From: an uncultured Bacteroidales bacterium
Lineage (GTDB): Bacteria > Bacteroidota > Bacteroidia > Bacteroidales > P3
Assembly: GCA_905234665.1 (NCBI GenBank)
Contig: CAJOIV010000016.1
Coordinates: 26,022 to 66,824, forward strand
Reading direction: 5' to 3'
DNA length: 40,803 bases
The translations under genes and the position numbers were made by a program. Below the pieces are notes generated by a model. It worked only from the letters and a program-made list of their open reading frames with translations, had not been told where the DNA came from and made no database searches. Shown here one piece after another: positions 14,707 to 24,700 of the stretch; position 1 is the stretch's first letter; every line of letters starts with the position of its first letter.

Positions 14707-15849
14707 ATGAAAATTAAAGACACAAGACTTAACTGGACGCTGAATGTCGTTGCCCGAGTGTTTGTAGGGGTGGTTTTCCTTTTCTCCTCCTTTGTGAAGG
14801 GGGTGGACCCCATGGGGACGGCTTTCAAGGTGACGGAGTATATGACGGCGTGGAGCATCGGTGGATTGACGTTCGAGTGGGCGGTGCCGCTGGCGCCGTT
14901 TCTCTCGATGGCACTCATCACGGCCGAGTTTGTGGTGGGCGTGATGCTCATCACGGGCAGCTTCCGTAAACTCACGGCATGGCTGCTGGCGCTGATGATG
15001 CTTTTCTTCACCTGCACGACGCTTGTCGATGCCATCACGAACAAGGTGACCGACTGCGGCTGCTTCGGCGACGCCGTGAAGCTGACCAACTGGCAGACTT
15101 TCTGGAAGAATGTCGTGCTGGACGTGCCGACGGTGTGGATAGTCCTCACCTGCGGGCTGCGCCAAAAGAAACGCTTCGAGCGCGACATCATCATCGCGGG
15201 CGTTGCCGTGCTGGCGATGGTCGTCTTCGGCCTTTACAACATCAACCACGAGCCTTGCATCGACTTCCGCGCCTGGAAGGTGGGTAACCGTATGGTCAAT
15301 ATGGACCCCTCGCTGGAGGTGAAGAGTTATGTGACCTACCGCAACGCCGTCACTGGCGAGACAGAAGAGATGCTCTCTTCGGAGCTGGTGAACCGGATGG
15401 CCGACCCGGAGTGGGAAGAGAATTGGGAGTGGGAGAGCAGCCGGGTGGTGGACCCGCACGAGATTATGGCCGATGGCTTCTCGATGCTGGATGCCGATAT
15501 GAACGACCATGCGCAAGAGTTGATAGCATCGGAAGAGCCCTTGATGATTATCACCATCCATCATCTGGAGAAGGTGAATGCGAAGGGGGTGCAAGCCATC
15601 CAGCAGATGGTGCAGGAAGCCGAGGCGATGGAGGTGGCCTATGTGCTGCTCACGTCGTCGCTCCCCGAAGAGGTGGAACAGTTCCTCTTCGACAACGGCC
15701 TGGAAGGGATGGAATACTATTTTGCCGATGCCACGGCCATCGAGACCATGCTGCGCTCCAATCCGGGCTTCTTGCTCATGCAGAACGGCGAGGTCAAAGG
15801 CAAATGGCATTACAAGCACCTGCCTGAGGAATTGAAAATTGAGAATTGA
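14707..15849 (+). CDS. BT_3928-like DoxX/MauE-type membrane protein
   Basis: The 380-residue protein has four or five N-terminal membrane helices (such as VVARVFVGVVFLFSSFVKG) and the DCGCFGD motif shared by MauE/DoxX-like proteins. A soluble C-terminal domain of about 170 residues (from about 210) includes FLLMQNGEVKGKWHYKHLP, which looks thioredoxin-like but has no visible CxxC. A role in envelope redox is suggested by the family, not shown. The final residues ELKIEN and the stop are encoded by the heptamer array that starts at 15829. Confidence 0.87.
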   Translation: MKIKDTRLNWTLNVVARVFVGVVFLFSSFVKGVDPMGTAFKVTEYMTAWSIGGLTFEWAVPLAPFLSMALITAEFVVGVMLITGSFRKLTAWLLALMMLFFTCTTLVDAITNKVTDCGCFGDAVKLTNWQTFWKNVVLDVPTVWIVLTCGLRQKKRFERDIIIAGVAVLAMVVFGLYNINHEPCIDFRAWKVGNRMVNMDPSLEVKSYVTYRNAVTGETEEMLSSELVNRMADPEWEENWEWESSRVVDPHEIMADGFSMLDADMNDHAQELIASEEPLMIITIHHLEKVNAKGVQAIQQMVQEAEAMEVAYVLLTSSLPEEVEQFLFDNGLEGMEYYFADATAIETMLRSNPGFLLMQNGEVKGKWHYKHLPEELKIEN

Positions 15850-15861
15850 AAATTGAGAATT
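15829..15861. repeat. Heptamer array (GARAATT) at the DoxX-DUF4293 junction
   Basis: A partial unit is followed by GAAAATT, GAGAATT, GAAAATT and GAGAATT (15834-15861). The upstream stop (15847-15849) is inside it and the downstream ATG (15865) is 4 bp after it. Confidence 0.85.
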
Positions 15862-15864
15862 GCA

Positions 15865-16404
15865 ATGATACAGAGAATTCAGACACTTTACATGATGTTG
15901 GCTGTCGCCGCGATGGCGGCATGCCTGATGTTCCCGATAGCCACCTTTGACGTGCCGGAGACCGCTGCAGGCACTATGAGCGGCGAACTGCGCCTGCTGC
16001 CCCATGAGGCCGCCATCCAGGGCGTGGTGGCCGGCATGCCGATGGTTCTGTCGCAGAAGAACTTCATCAACCTGTGGCCGTTGCTGGCCGTGTTGGCTAT
16101 CGCAGCCGTCACCACCGTGGTGAGCATCTTTGTCTACAAGAACAGGGTGCGACAGATGCGCCTCGTGATGCTGCCCTTCCTAATGACGCTTGTCTATGTC
16201 TTCCTCGTCTTCTTCTGGGCGGTCGATGCCTTTGTGGGCAGCGTGACCAAGCCCCTCGCCCTGCCTGATACGGCGACGGCGGTGCAGGTGACTTACGGAA
16301 TCGGCACATGGGCATCGGTAGTGGCGCTCCTGTTCCTCTTCCTGGCCAACAGGGCTATCAAAAAGGATGAAGCCAGAGTGCGGGCGGCAGACAGACTTCG
16401 TTGA
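15865..16404 (+). CDS. DUF4293 family membrane protein
   Basis: The 179-residue product from ATG 15865 starts MIQRIQTLYMMLAVAAM, the characteristic DUF4293 opening, and has four membrane helices. An alternative start at 15853 (TTG) lies in the heptamer repeat and was rejected. The family is restricted to Bacteroidota and its function is unknown. The stop codon adjoins the next heptamer array. Confidence 0.9.
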   Translation: MIQRIQTLYMMLAVAAMAACLMFPIATFDVPETAAGTMSGELRLLPHEAAIQGVVAGMPMVLSQKNFINLWPLLAVLAIAAVTTVVSIFVYKNRVRQMRLVMLPFLMTLVYVFLVFFWAVDAFVGSVTKPLALPDTATAVQVTYGIGTWASVVALLFLFLANRAIKKDEARVRAADRLR

Positions 16405-16441
16405 ATTGAAAATTGAAAATTGAGAGTTGAAAATTGAGATT
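16403..16441. repeat. Heptamer array (GARAATT) at the start of tsaE
   Basis: A partial unit precedes GAAAATT, GAAAATT, GAGAGTT and GAAAATT (16408-16435). The apparent TTG start of tsaE is at 16427-16429, inside the array. Confidence 0.85.
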
Positions 16442-16852
16442 CATAACGTAGGACAGTTGCCCGAGGTGGCACGGGAGATGCTGGAGGCTTTCCCCGACGA
16501 GCGGTTCTTTGCCTTCTTCGGCAAGATGGGGGTGGGGAAGACCACCCTCATCAAGGAACTCTGCGCCTGCCTCGGCGTGGAGGACAACGTCTGCAGCCCC
16601 ACCTTCGCCATCATCAACACCTATACCTCCGGCACGGGCGAGCCGGTCTACCACTTCGACTTCTATCGTCTGAAAAACGCCGGTGAGGCTTACGATATCG
16701 GCTACGAGGAATACTTCTACAGCGGATGCTACTGCTTCACCGAATGGACCGAGAAGGTCGAGGAACTTTTGCCCGACCACTATGTGAGGGTGGAGTTAAC
16801 GGAAGAAAACGGAATAAGACAAATGAAAATGTGTAAATGTGACAATGTGTAA
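16427..16852 (+). CDS. tsaE: tRNA t6A-synthesis ATPase TsaE
   Basis: The 141-residue ATPase belongs to the TsaB-TsaD-TsaE complex that makes N6-threonylcarbamoyladenosine on ANN-decoding tRNAs. The Walker A segment GKMGVGKTTL is at about residues 27-36, followed by SPTFAIINTY, HFDFYRLK and the late FTEWTEKVEE. No ATG is available before KIEIHNVGQL; the start used is TTG (16427), which lies in the heptamer array. The tail MKMCKCDNV and stop come from the octamer element copy 3, as in FolP. It lies between DUF4293 and rsfS on the same strand. Confidence 0.92.
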   Translation: MKIEIHNVGQLPEVAREMLEAFPDERFFAFFGKMGVGKTTLIKELCACLGVEDNVCSPTFAIINTYTSGTGEPVYHFDFYRLKNAGEAYDIGYEEYFYSGCYCFTEWTEKVEELLPDHYVRVELTEENGIRQMKMCKCDNV

Positions 16853-16911
16853 ATGTGTAAGTAGGGCGGCAGCCACTCAAACATTCACACATTTACACAT
16901 TCAAACAATTA
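16827..16911. repeat. Core-and-octamer-arm element, copy 3
   Basis: Four 8-bp units of the AAATGTGT type (16827-16858) lead to the core GGCGGCAGCCACT (16865-16877). Opposed CACATTTA/CACATTCA-type units follow to about 16911. It supplies the end of tsaE and the entire tsaE-rsfS spacer; rsfS starts 7 bp later. Confidence 0.85.
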
Positions 16912-16917
16912 GATAAT

Positions 16918-17268
16918 ATGACCGAATCAGAAATACTGGCCCGCCTGGCAGCCCAGGCACTTGAAGAGAAGAAAGCCCTCGACGTGCAGATTCTCGACCT
17001 CCGAAGCATCTCCACGGCTCCGGCACCCTTCTTTGTGATAGCCTCCGGCAATGTGCCGTCGCACGTCTGCGCGTTGAGCGACAATGTCGGACTCGTCCTC
17101 AAACGCGCCGCAGGCGTGCTTCCCCACAAGGTGGAAGGGTATGCCAACGCCGAATGGATACTCATGGACTATTTCGATGTGGTGGTCCACATCTTCCAGA
17201 AAGAGAAACGCGACTTCTATCGTCTGGAACAGCTCTGGGCCGACGGCCAGGCTGTGCCTGTAAACTAA
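16918..17268 (+). CDS. rsfS: Ribosome silencing factor RsfS (YbeB/Iojap)
   Basis: This 116-residue protein binds L14 on the 50S subunit and stops subunit joining when nutrients are scarce. Family segments are AALEEKKALDVQILDL-like (here ALEEKKALDVQILDL), DFFVIASG-like (FFVIASGNVPSHVCAL) and HKVEGYANAEWILMDYFDVVVHIF. It precedes ftsH, a common Bacteroidota order. Confidence 0.95.
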   Translation: MTESEILARLAAQALEEKKALDVQILDLRSISTAPAPFFVIASGNVPSHVCALSDNVGLVLKRAAGVLPHKVEGYANAEWILMDYFDVVVHIFQKEKRDFYRLEQLWADGQAVPVN

Positions 17269-17300
17269 AAAGTAAAAACTAAAAGGTAAGAACGAAGAAG

Positions 17301-17335
17301 TAATTCCTCATTCCTAATTGCTAATTCCTAATTCA
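17301..17335. repeat. Heptamer array (TAATTCC type x5) between rsfS and ftsH
   Basis: The units are TAATTCC, TCATTCC, TAATTGC, TAATTCC and TAATTCA. The preceding 17266-17300 is also A-rich and weakly repetitive (AACTAAAA). The ftsH start is 5 bp after the array. Confidence 0.8.
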
Positions 17336-17340
17336 TACCC

Positions 17341-19419
17341 ATGCCAACATCACCGAATCCACAACCCCCGAAGAAACCGCTGGGCGGCGGCAACGAGCCC
17401 AAGCGGAAATACAACTGGGTGATATATGTCCTCTATGGTGTCATCATCCTGATGCTCGGCCGCAGCCTGCTCAGCGACGCCGGTTCCACCACCTCCCACG
17501 ACATCCGATGGGACAAACTGGAGCCCATCCTCGTGAAGCACGACTACAGCAAGGTGGTTATCGTCAACAAGGAGTACGCCGAGATCCACATCAAGCGCGC
17601 CGCCCTCCAACGCGATACCGCCTACCGGGACCTCATCGGCAAGAACACCCTCTCTGGAGCACCCCTTGAGACGGGTTTCTATAAGTATGAATTTGTCACC
17701 TTTGAGAACTTCGAGAAAGATCTTGCCCGTGTCGAGGAGCAGACTGGCGAGCGTGTCGATCTTGTCCCCGAAAAGCGCAGCAACTTCTGGCGCGACGCAC
17801 TCGTCATGTTCGGACCCTTCCTACTCCTCATCCTCTTTTTCGTCATCATGAGCCGCGTCACGCAGCGCCAGATGGGCGGCGGAGGCGGCATCTTCGGTGT
17901 AGGCAAGAGCAAAGCCAAGATGTACGACGGCAAGACTCCCACCAACGCCACCTTCAAGGATGTCGCCGGTCTGGCGGGCGCCAAGGAGGAGGTGATGGAG
18001 GTTGTCGACTTCCTCAAGAACCCCAAGCGCTACACCGACCTCGGAGGTAAGATTCCCAAGGGAGTGCTCCTCGTGGGTCCTCCGGGTACCGGCAAGACCC
18101 TTCTGGCCAAAGCCGTGGCAGGCGAGGCCAACGTGCCTTTCTTCTCCATGTCGGGCTCCGACTTCGTCGAGATGTTCGTGGGTGTCGGCGCCTCGCGCGT
18201 GCGTGACCTCTTTGAGGATGCCAAGAAAAAGGCTCCCTGCATTATCTTTATCGACGAGATCGACGCCGTCGGGCGCGCCCGTGGCCACGCAGGTCTGAGC
18301 AACGCCAACGACGAGCGTGAGAACACGCTCAACCAACTTCTCACCGAAATGGACGGCTTCAGCAGTGGCACCAACGTCATCGTCATGGCCGCCACCAACC
18401 GTGCCGACGTCCTCGACAAGGCCCTCTTGCGTGCCGGCCGCTTCGACCGCCAGATATACGTGGAGCTCCCCGATCTCGAGGAGCGCAAGGCCATCTTCCA
18501 GGTCCACATGCGCAACCTCAAACTGAACAACGACAAAGACTCCGAGGGCTATGCCGACATCGACTTCCTCGCCAAGCAGACCCCGGGATTCTCGGGCGCC
18601 GACATCGCCAACGTCTGCAACGAGGCCGCCCTCTGTGCCGCCCGCAAGAATAAGCAACTGATTGAAAAGCAGGACTTCCTCGACGCTATCGACCGCATCG
18701 TCGGCGGCTTGGAGAAACGCACCAAGGTGCTCACCGAGCACGAGAAACGTACCATCGCCTACCACGAGAGCGGCCACGCCTCCGTCAGTTGGCTCCTCCG
18801 CTGGGCCAACCCCCTCATCAAGGTGACCATCGTGCCGCGCGGCAAGGCCCTCGGCGCCGCCTGGTATCTCCCCGAGGAACGCCAGATCACCACCTACGAG
18901 CAGATGTTCGACGAGATGACCAGCCTCATGGCCGGCCGTGCCTCCGAAGAGATAGTCTTCGGCAAGATAAGCACTGGCGCCCTCAACGACATCGAGCGCG
19001 CCACCAAGATGGCACAGTCTCTCGTGGTCTACTATGGCATGAGTCCCGAGGTGGGCAACGTCAGTTTCTACGACTCCACAGGCCAGAACGACTACGGATT
19101 CACCAAACCCTTCAGCGAGAAGACCGCCGAGGTCATCGACAAGGAAGTCAAGCGTATGGTCGAGGAGGCCTACAATCGCGCCAAAGAGATTATCATCACC
19201 CACCGCGAGCAACTCGACCAGCTTGCCAGCCAGCTCTTCGACAAGGAAGTCCTCTTCCGCGAAGACCTTGAGAGAATCTATGGTCCCCGCGAGGCGGACC
19301 AGGCTGTGCCTGGAGACAATAATGAGCAAACCAGTTCCCCTAGTACCTCTAGTTCTACTAGTGATACTAGTGACACTAGTGCTACTAGCCCCACTAACCC
19401 TAACACCCAAATGCCATGA
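17341..19419 (+). CDS. ftsH: ATP-dependent membrane zinc protease FtsH
   Basis: The 692-residue protein has an N-terminal membrane helix (about 25-40), a periplasmic domain, a second helix (about 158-170) and an AAA+ domain with Walker A GPPGTGKT (246-253), Walker B IIFIDE (301-306) and the second region of homology ([18 protein letters not shown]). The metalloprotease domain has HESGH at 475-479. FtsH forms a hexamer that removes damaged or regulatory membrane proteins. The last 28 residues are Ser/Thr-rich (from about 665) and are encoded by a 9-bp tandem repeat, which is not typical of FtsH. The stop overlaps the cdsA start (ATGA). Confidence 0.98.
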   Translation: MPTSPNPQPPKKPLGGGNEPKRKYNWVIYVLYGVIILMLGRSLLSDAGSTTSHDIRWDKLEPILVKHDYSKVVIVNKEYAEIHIKRAALQRDTAYRDLIGKNTLSGAPLETGFYKYEFVTFENFEKDLARVEEQTGERVDLVPEKRSNFWRDALVMFGPFLLLILFFVIMSRVTQRQMGGGGGIFGVGKSKAKMYDGKTPTNATFKDVAGLAGAKEEVMEVVDFLKNPKRYTDLGGKIPKGVLLVGPPGTGKTLLAKAVAGEANVPFFSMSGSDFVEMFVGVGASRVRDLFEDAKKKAPCIIFIDEIDAVGRARGHAGLSNANDERENTLNQLLTEMDGFSSGTNVIVMAATNRADVLDKALLRAGRFDRQIYVELPDLEERKAIFQVHMRNLKLNNDKDSEGYADIDFLAKQTPGFSGADIANVCNEAALCAARKNKQLIEKQDFLDAIDRIVGGLEKRTKVLTEHEKRTIAYHESGHASVSWLLRWANPLIKVTIVPRGKALGAAWYLPEERQITTYEQMFDEMTSLMAGRASEEIVFGKISTGALNDIERATKMAQSLVVYYGMSPEVGNVSFYDSTGQNDYGFTKPFSEKTAEVIDKEVKRMVEEAYNRAKEIIITHREQLDQLASQLFDKEVLFREDLERIYGPREADQAVPGDNNEQTSSPSTSSSTSDTSDTSATSPTNPNTQMP
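19333..19404. repeat. 9-bp tandem repeat in the 3' end of ftsH
   Basis: Seven 9-bp units of the AGTnnnnCT type, including AGTGATACT, AGTGACACT and AGTGCTACT (19333-19395), and one degenerate unit follow each other. Each unit adds three residues, so copy changes keep the frame and only alter the length of the S/T-rich tail. Confidence 0.85.
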
Positions 19420-20258
19420 AAAACTTCTGGATACGCACCGCCAGCGCGACGGTTTATGCCGTCCTCTTCCTTGGCTCCATCTACAGCGGCCGCCTGCTGG
19501 GCAGCCCTCTCTGGGGCGATATCATCCTCACCACTTTCGCCCTCTTCGTCACCCTCGGCTGCACCCATGAGTTCTACAAGCTGGTGGGTATGCAGGGTGC
19601 CACACCCTCACGTGCGGTGGGCTATGTTTTCGCCACAGTGATGCTCGTTTTCTGGTCCCTTTCCGATATTGTCATGGGAGTTGGCTACCAGATGTATTAC
19701 TATTTGAAATTTCTTGCCTACATATCTATACCTTTGGTTGTTGCCCTGCAGCTTTGGAAACATTCCAAACAGCCCTTCGCTGATGCCGCCTACACCCTGC
19801 TCCCTGCCGCATATATTGCCTTTGCCCTCAGTCAGATGGTCTACCTGAACACCTACCCGAAGGCCCTTGTCATGTGCCTCATCATGGTGTGGACCAACGA
19901 CTGCTTTGCCTATATGGGGGGCTCGCTCTTTGGCAAACACAAGATGTGGCCGCGCCACTCCCCCGGCAAGACGTGGGAAGGCACTGCCATCGGCGTCGTC
20001 TTTGCCGTTCTGGTGGGCATCTTCGTTGGCCCCCTGTTCAATGCAGGCATTCAACGATTCGATTGGGCCATCCTCGGCCTCATCTGCGGTGTTGTCGGCA
20101 CCCTTGGCGACCTCGCCGAGTCGATGCTCAAACGCTCCGTGGGGGTCAAAGACTCCGGAAACATCATGCCTGGTCACGGCGGCTTCCTTGACCGTTTCGA
20201 CTCCCTCCTCTTCATCCTCCCCGTCGTCTCCGCCTATTTGCTGTGCATAGTCTATTAA
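19416..20258 (+). CDS. cdsA: Phosphatidate cytidylyltransferase (CDP-diglyceride synthase)
   Basis: The 280-residue membrane protein makes CDP-diacylglycerol from CTP and phosphatidate. The family signature is complete near the C-terminus: SMLKRSVGVKDSG followed by MPGHGGFLDRFD. About eight membrane helices are visible. It overlaps ftsH by 4 bp and precedes psd, so two phospholipid genes are adjacent and likely co-transcribed. Confidence 0.97.
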   Translation: MKNFWIRTASATVYAVLFLGSIYSGRLLGSPLWGDIILTTFALFVTLGCTHEFYKLVGMQGATPSRAVGYVFATVMLVFWSLSDIVMGVGYQMYYYLKFLAYISIPLVVALQLWKHSKQPFADAAYTLLPAAYIAFALSQMVYLNTYPKALVMCLIMVWTNDCFAYMGGSLFGKHKMWPRHSPGKTWEGTAIGVVFAVLVGIFVGPLFNAGIQRFDWAILGLICGVVGTLGDLAESMLKRSVGVKDSGNIMPGHGGFLDRFDSLLFILPVVSAYLLCIVY

Positions 20259-20275
20259 ACTTCAAACCATAAAAG

Positions 20276-20950
20276 ATGTATTTTCATAAAGAAGGACGTA
20301 AACTAATCGGGGTGACATTCCTCATCTGGCTGGCCATCTTCGGCGCTATGGTCTTCCTTGTCCACCATTGGACCCTATTCCATGGCCTCTTCATTGCTAT
20401 CCTCTTTGCCCTATGGGTAGCGGTCTCCCTTTTCTTCCGCATTCCGCGGAGAGTCTTTACCGATGACTCGCAACGGCTCATATCTCCCGCCGACGGCACT
20501 ATCGTGACTATCGAGGAAGTCTTTGAGAAAGAGTATATCAAAGACGAGTGCATACAGATGAGCGTCTTCATGTACGGCACCGACGTCCATGTCAACCGTT
20601 ATCCCTGTGACGGTACCATCGAATACTACAAGTACCATAAAGGCAACTACTTTGTGGCCTCCTATCCCAAGTCGTCCGACCTCAACGAGCGCACCACCGT
20701 GGGTCTCCGCCTCCCCGACGGACAGAAGATTGTCGTCCGCCAGGTTGCTGGCACCATGGCGCGCCGCATCGTCTGCTACGCCCGTGAGGGCGAAGAGGTG
20801 AAGCAGAACCAGGAGATGGGCTTCATCAAGTTCGGCTCGCGTGTCGACATCTTCGTCCCCAAGCACTTCGCCATCGAAGTGGGGCTGCAGGATAAAGTCA
20901 AGAACGGAATCTCACCTCTCTGTAGCATACAGCCTCCCGTCAAGCAGTAG
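20276..20950 (+). CDS. psd: Phosphatidylserine decarboxylase proenzyme (short, archaeal-type)
   Basis: The 224-residue protein has N-terminal membrane segments (about 10-55) and the conserved SPADGTIVTI, GTDVHVNRYP and FGSRVDIF segments. Autocleavage between G187 and S188 would create the pyruvoyl group. It makes phosphatidylethanolamine in the inner membrane, downstream of CdsA and a phosphatidylserine synthase not seen here. Confidence 0.95.
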   Translation: MYFHKEGRKLIGVTFLIWLAIFGAMVFLVHHWTLFHGLFIAILFALWVAVSLFFRIPRRVFTDDSQRLISPADGTIVTIEEVFEKEYIKDECIQMSVFMYGTDVHVNRYPCDGTIEYYKYHKGNYFVASYPKSSDLNERTTVGLRLPDGQKIVVRQVAGTMARRIVCYAREGEEVKQNQEMGFIKFGSRVDIFVPKHFAIEVGLQDKVKNGISPLCSIQPPVKQ

Positions 20951-20976
20951 CTTTATACATATTATATAGTCTCAGG

Positions 20977-21663
20977 ATGACCATCGCAGAACAGATAATA
21001 TACGAAGACAACCATCTTCTCGCGCTCAACAAGCTCCCAGGGCAGATCGTGCAGGGCGACAAGACAGGCGACGCCTGTCTGGCCGACGAGTTGAAGGCCT
21101 TCATCAAGGTCCGCGACCAGAAGCCGGGCAATGTCTTCTGTGGTGTCATCCATCGTCTTGACCGTCCCGTCAGCGGGGTAGTCCTCTTCGCCAAGACCGG
21201 CAAGGCGCTATCGCGGATGAACGAGATACTCAAGCAACGCGACTGCCAGAAAGTGTACTATGCTGTGGTCAAGACCATGCCACCGCAGCCGGAAGGACAC
21301 CTGGAAGACTGGCTCACTCGCAACGAGAAACAGAACAAAGCCTTCGTGGTTGACGGTCCCAGACCTGACGCCAAACTGGCCATTCTCGACTATAAACATC
21401 TGGCCACTTCCACGGGTGGATACCACCTCCTTGAGGTGCGGCTCCACACCGGCCGCCACCACCAAATACGCTGTCAGTTGGCCAATATCGGGTGTCCTAT
21501 CAAAGGCGACCTCAAGTATGGATATCCCCGTTCCAACCCAGACGGAAGCATCAGTCTGCACTCCCACCTCCTCGGATTCGAACACCCCGTGCGTCATGAA
21601 CAGGTCACCATTGTGGCCCCCTCTCCCTTCGGAAATATTTTTCCCACAATACAAGAAATATAG
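20977..21663 (+). CDS. RluA-family RNA pseudouridine synthase
   Basis: The 228-residue enzyme has the catalytic motif HRLDRPVSG (59-67) with D62 as the nucleophile, and the late segments TGRHHQIRCQLA and LHSHLLGFEHP. It isomerises uridine in rRNA or tRNA. It has no S4 domain and is short for the family, so the specific target cannot be assigned. It starts 26 bp after psd. Confidence 0.92.
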   Translation: MTIAEQIIYEDNHLLALNKLPGQIVQGDKTGDACLADELKAFIKVRDQKPGNVFCGVIHRLDRPVSGVVLFAKTGKALSRMNEILKQRDCQKVYYAVVKTMPPQPEGHLEDWLTRNEKQNKAFVVDGPRPDAKLAILDYKHLATSTGGYHLLEVRLHTGRHHQIRCQLANIGCPIKGDLKYGYPRSNPDGSISLHSHLLGFEHPVRHEQVTIVAPSPFGNIFPTIQEI

Positions 21664-21688
21664 TAGATGCAATACAAATAATAAATAC

Positions 21689-21705
21689 GCAGGCGTCCCG
21701 CCTGC
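21689..21705. repeat. Perfect hairpin GCAGGCG-tcc-CGCCTGC
   Basis: The 7-bp stem lies between the pseudouridine synthase and the C25 peptidase gene, 39 bp before the latter start. There is no T-run after it. It may be a REP-like sequence or a leader hairpin. Confidence 0.55.
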
Positions 21706-21744
21706 ATTGACAAGACGAAACAACAATTATACAATAAAAATACC

Positions 21745-24700
21745 ATGAAAAAACTCCTCTTGGCTGTTCTGGCCTTACAGTTTTCGGTTTTCAGTTATCA
21801 AGTATCCCGGGCCCAGACCGTCAGCCTCAACTTTGGTGGCTACAGCGGTGCCTCGTTCACCGTCACCGTGCCCACGCCCACCGTCACCACCCAGAAGGTG
21901 GAGTCTGACCTCTATACGGTCCTCTCCTTTGCGGGTTCCACGCACCTCTTCCGCGACGGAGAACCTGACCTGCCCGTCGTCAGCCAGATTGTCGACATCC
22001 CCCTCTGCTCGGGGATAGAGGTGACGGTCAGCAATGTGCAGACACGCTCCCTGCAGCTCTCCGCCCCGCTGCTCCCCATGCAACCCGCCCCGAGCAAGTC
22101 GGACAATGGACCGCGACCCTTCGTCAAGGATGCCGCCCTCTATGCCACCGACGCCCTCTATTCGGCTCCCGAGGTGGCTTGGGTGGATGTTGTCGGCGTG
22201 GCCCGCGACCGTCGTCTGGCGGCCTTGCGTGTCTCGCCCGTCAGCTACAATCCCGTCACAGGTGCCGTTGAAGTCATCACCTCGCTGCAGGTGACGCTCA
22301 CCTACAAGGGCGTTGACGAGGCTGCCACCCGCGAACTCCGCAGCCGTTACTATTCTCCGGAATTCTCGCTGGGCAACAATGTCCTTGCAACCCTCCCTGC
22401 CGAGAAGAGCGTCCGCAATGCAGCCCCGCTTCATTACCTCATTGTGGCCCACAGCAGTTTCCGTGGCAAGTTCGATGAATTCATTGCTTGGAAACGCCGC
22501 AGGGGTATGATTGTCACTGTCGGATATACCGACGATGCTGCCGTAGGCACCACGACGACCACCATCGCCAACTACGTCAAAGGGTTCTATACCAACGCCT
22601 CCGATACGCTACCAGCTCCCACCTATCTGCTTATCGTGGGCGACCATGAGCAGGTGCCCGCCTTTGCGTCGCGCTGCTCGAACCCCGCCAGCGACCATAT
22701 CACCGACCTCTACTACGTCACGTGGGACAACGACAATATCCCCGACTGCTACCGCGGACGCTTCTCTGCCAAGACCCTCGCACAACTCACCCCGCAGGTC
22801 GACAAGACCCTCCTCTATGAGGGCTACAACTTCGCCAACCCCGCCTATCTTTCGCGTTCTGCCCTCATTGCCGGTGTCGATGGTGGCTATTCCGGCGACA
22901 ACGCCTACACTTATGCCGACCCCACTATGGATTATGTCGCGAAGACATACGTTAATAGCGCGAATGGATTCACCACGGTGAAATACTACAAGAACAATAC
23001 CAGTTTTGCCCCCACGGGTGTCACTGTCACGGGTTCTTCGCAGACCTCGTCGACAGCCTCGACTCTCCGCACTCTTTACAATTCGGGCTATGGATGGGTC
23101 AACTATTCCGCTCATGGCTCCGAGACCTCTTGGGGCGACCCGCAGTTCACCACATCCCATGTGGCACAGATGTCCAACTCGGGCAAGCCCGGTATCTTCA
23201 TCGGCAACTGCTGTCTCTCAGGCCAGTTCCAGGCCGACAACTGTTTTGGCGAGTCTCTGCTCCGCCGTGGCGACAATGCTGGCGCTGTGGCCTATATCGG
23301 TGCCACCAATTCGACCTACTGGCCGCACGACTTCTGTTGGACTGTTGGCCTCCGCAGCAACATCTCTGGCACGATGAATGCTACATACGATGCCACGCAT
23401 CTTGGAATGTACGACAGGCTCTTCCATACTCACAACGAGGATTATACACTCTGGCATAACACGCTCGGTTCCATGGTCACCGCCGGCAACATGGCTGTTG
23501 CGGCCTATGGGTCCTATGAACTCTATTATTGGGAGATATACCAACTCTTTGGCGATCCTTCCCTGATGCCTTGGTTGGGTCTTCCTTCCGACATGAGTTT
23601 CGATGGAGATGAAATCATCAGGGTGGGAGTCAGTGAATACACCTTCACTGCTGTCCCGCGTGCCTATGTGGCGCTTACTAGTGGTGATGACCACACGCTC
23701 GTCGCTGCCGCCTATGCTGATGCCGTCACAGGTGAAGTGCGGCTTGGCTTGCCCGAAGACATCACCCCTGGCACGTATGAACTCGCCATTTGGGCTCAGG
23801 GATACAAGCCATTCTTCACCGAAATCACCGTTGTAGTCCCCAGCGGTCCATACCTTTCGGTTGTTAGAGCCACACCCCAAGGTGGTCATGTCTTACCTGG
23901 ACAGGCCAACCTCTTCGACCTCGTTATTGTCAATAATGGTGTCTCTCCCGCATGGAATGCCACTGTCAGTGTCAATTCCATGAGTGAAGGAGTCGTCTCG
24001 CTCAATCCCGTGCAGACGCTCCCCACGATCCAGGAAGGTGACACGCTTGTGGTTCCCTCGGCAATCAGCCTGTATGTTCCTGACACCTATGTCTATGATG
24101 ATGCAGTGGAGACGCAGATAGTGTTGCAGTATGCCGATAGGAATACGACCCGCACACTGGCCTATCGCACGTCTGCCCCGAATCTTGTTGTAACAGAATC
24201 TGTAGCCACGGGTATCGACCGGGGGACTGTTGCGACGGTGACATGTACGATAACCAACAATGGAGACATGCCCACGGGAGACCTTACTATCTCCTTGGCC
24301 AATGCCTTTGGTATGGTGGCGGTGACGCCTCAGCCATCCCATGTCGGCATACTGCAGCCTGGACAGTCGGCCAACCTGACCTTCTCGATGACTATGTCCA
24401 GTGACCTTCCCGACGGGTCAGTGCCCTTCAACCTCATGGCCGATGAGGGAGACGGAGCATTCGTCGTCGACCGTTTCCTGTTTGCCGGTCCCGGTTCTTC
24501 GACGGAGGATTTCGAGACGGGTGATTTCTCGCGCCATGCATGGGTCCAGGGCAGCAATGCCTGGGATATCACTACGGCTGACATGCATGCCGGCTCATTC
24601 TCGGCCCGCAGCAAAAACAACCTCGGCAACCGACGTTCGTCCGAATTGTCCATCACCTGGACAGTTGTCTCCGACGACAGCATCTCGTTCTGGTATAAAG

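Noticed and set aside
17821..19410. A 529-codon minus-strand frame opposite ftsH
   Set aside because: It is an antisense shadow of a highly conserved gene.
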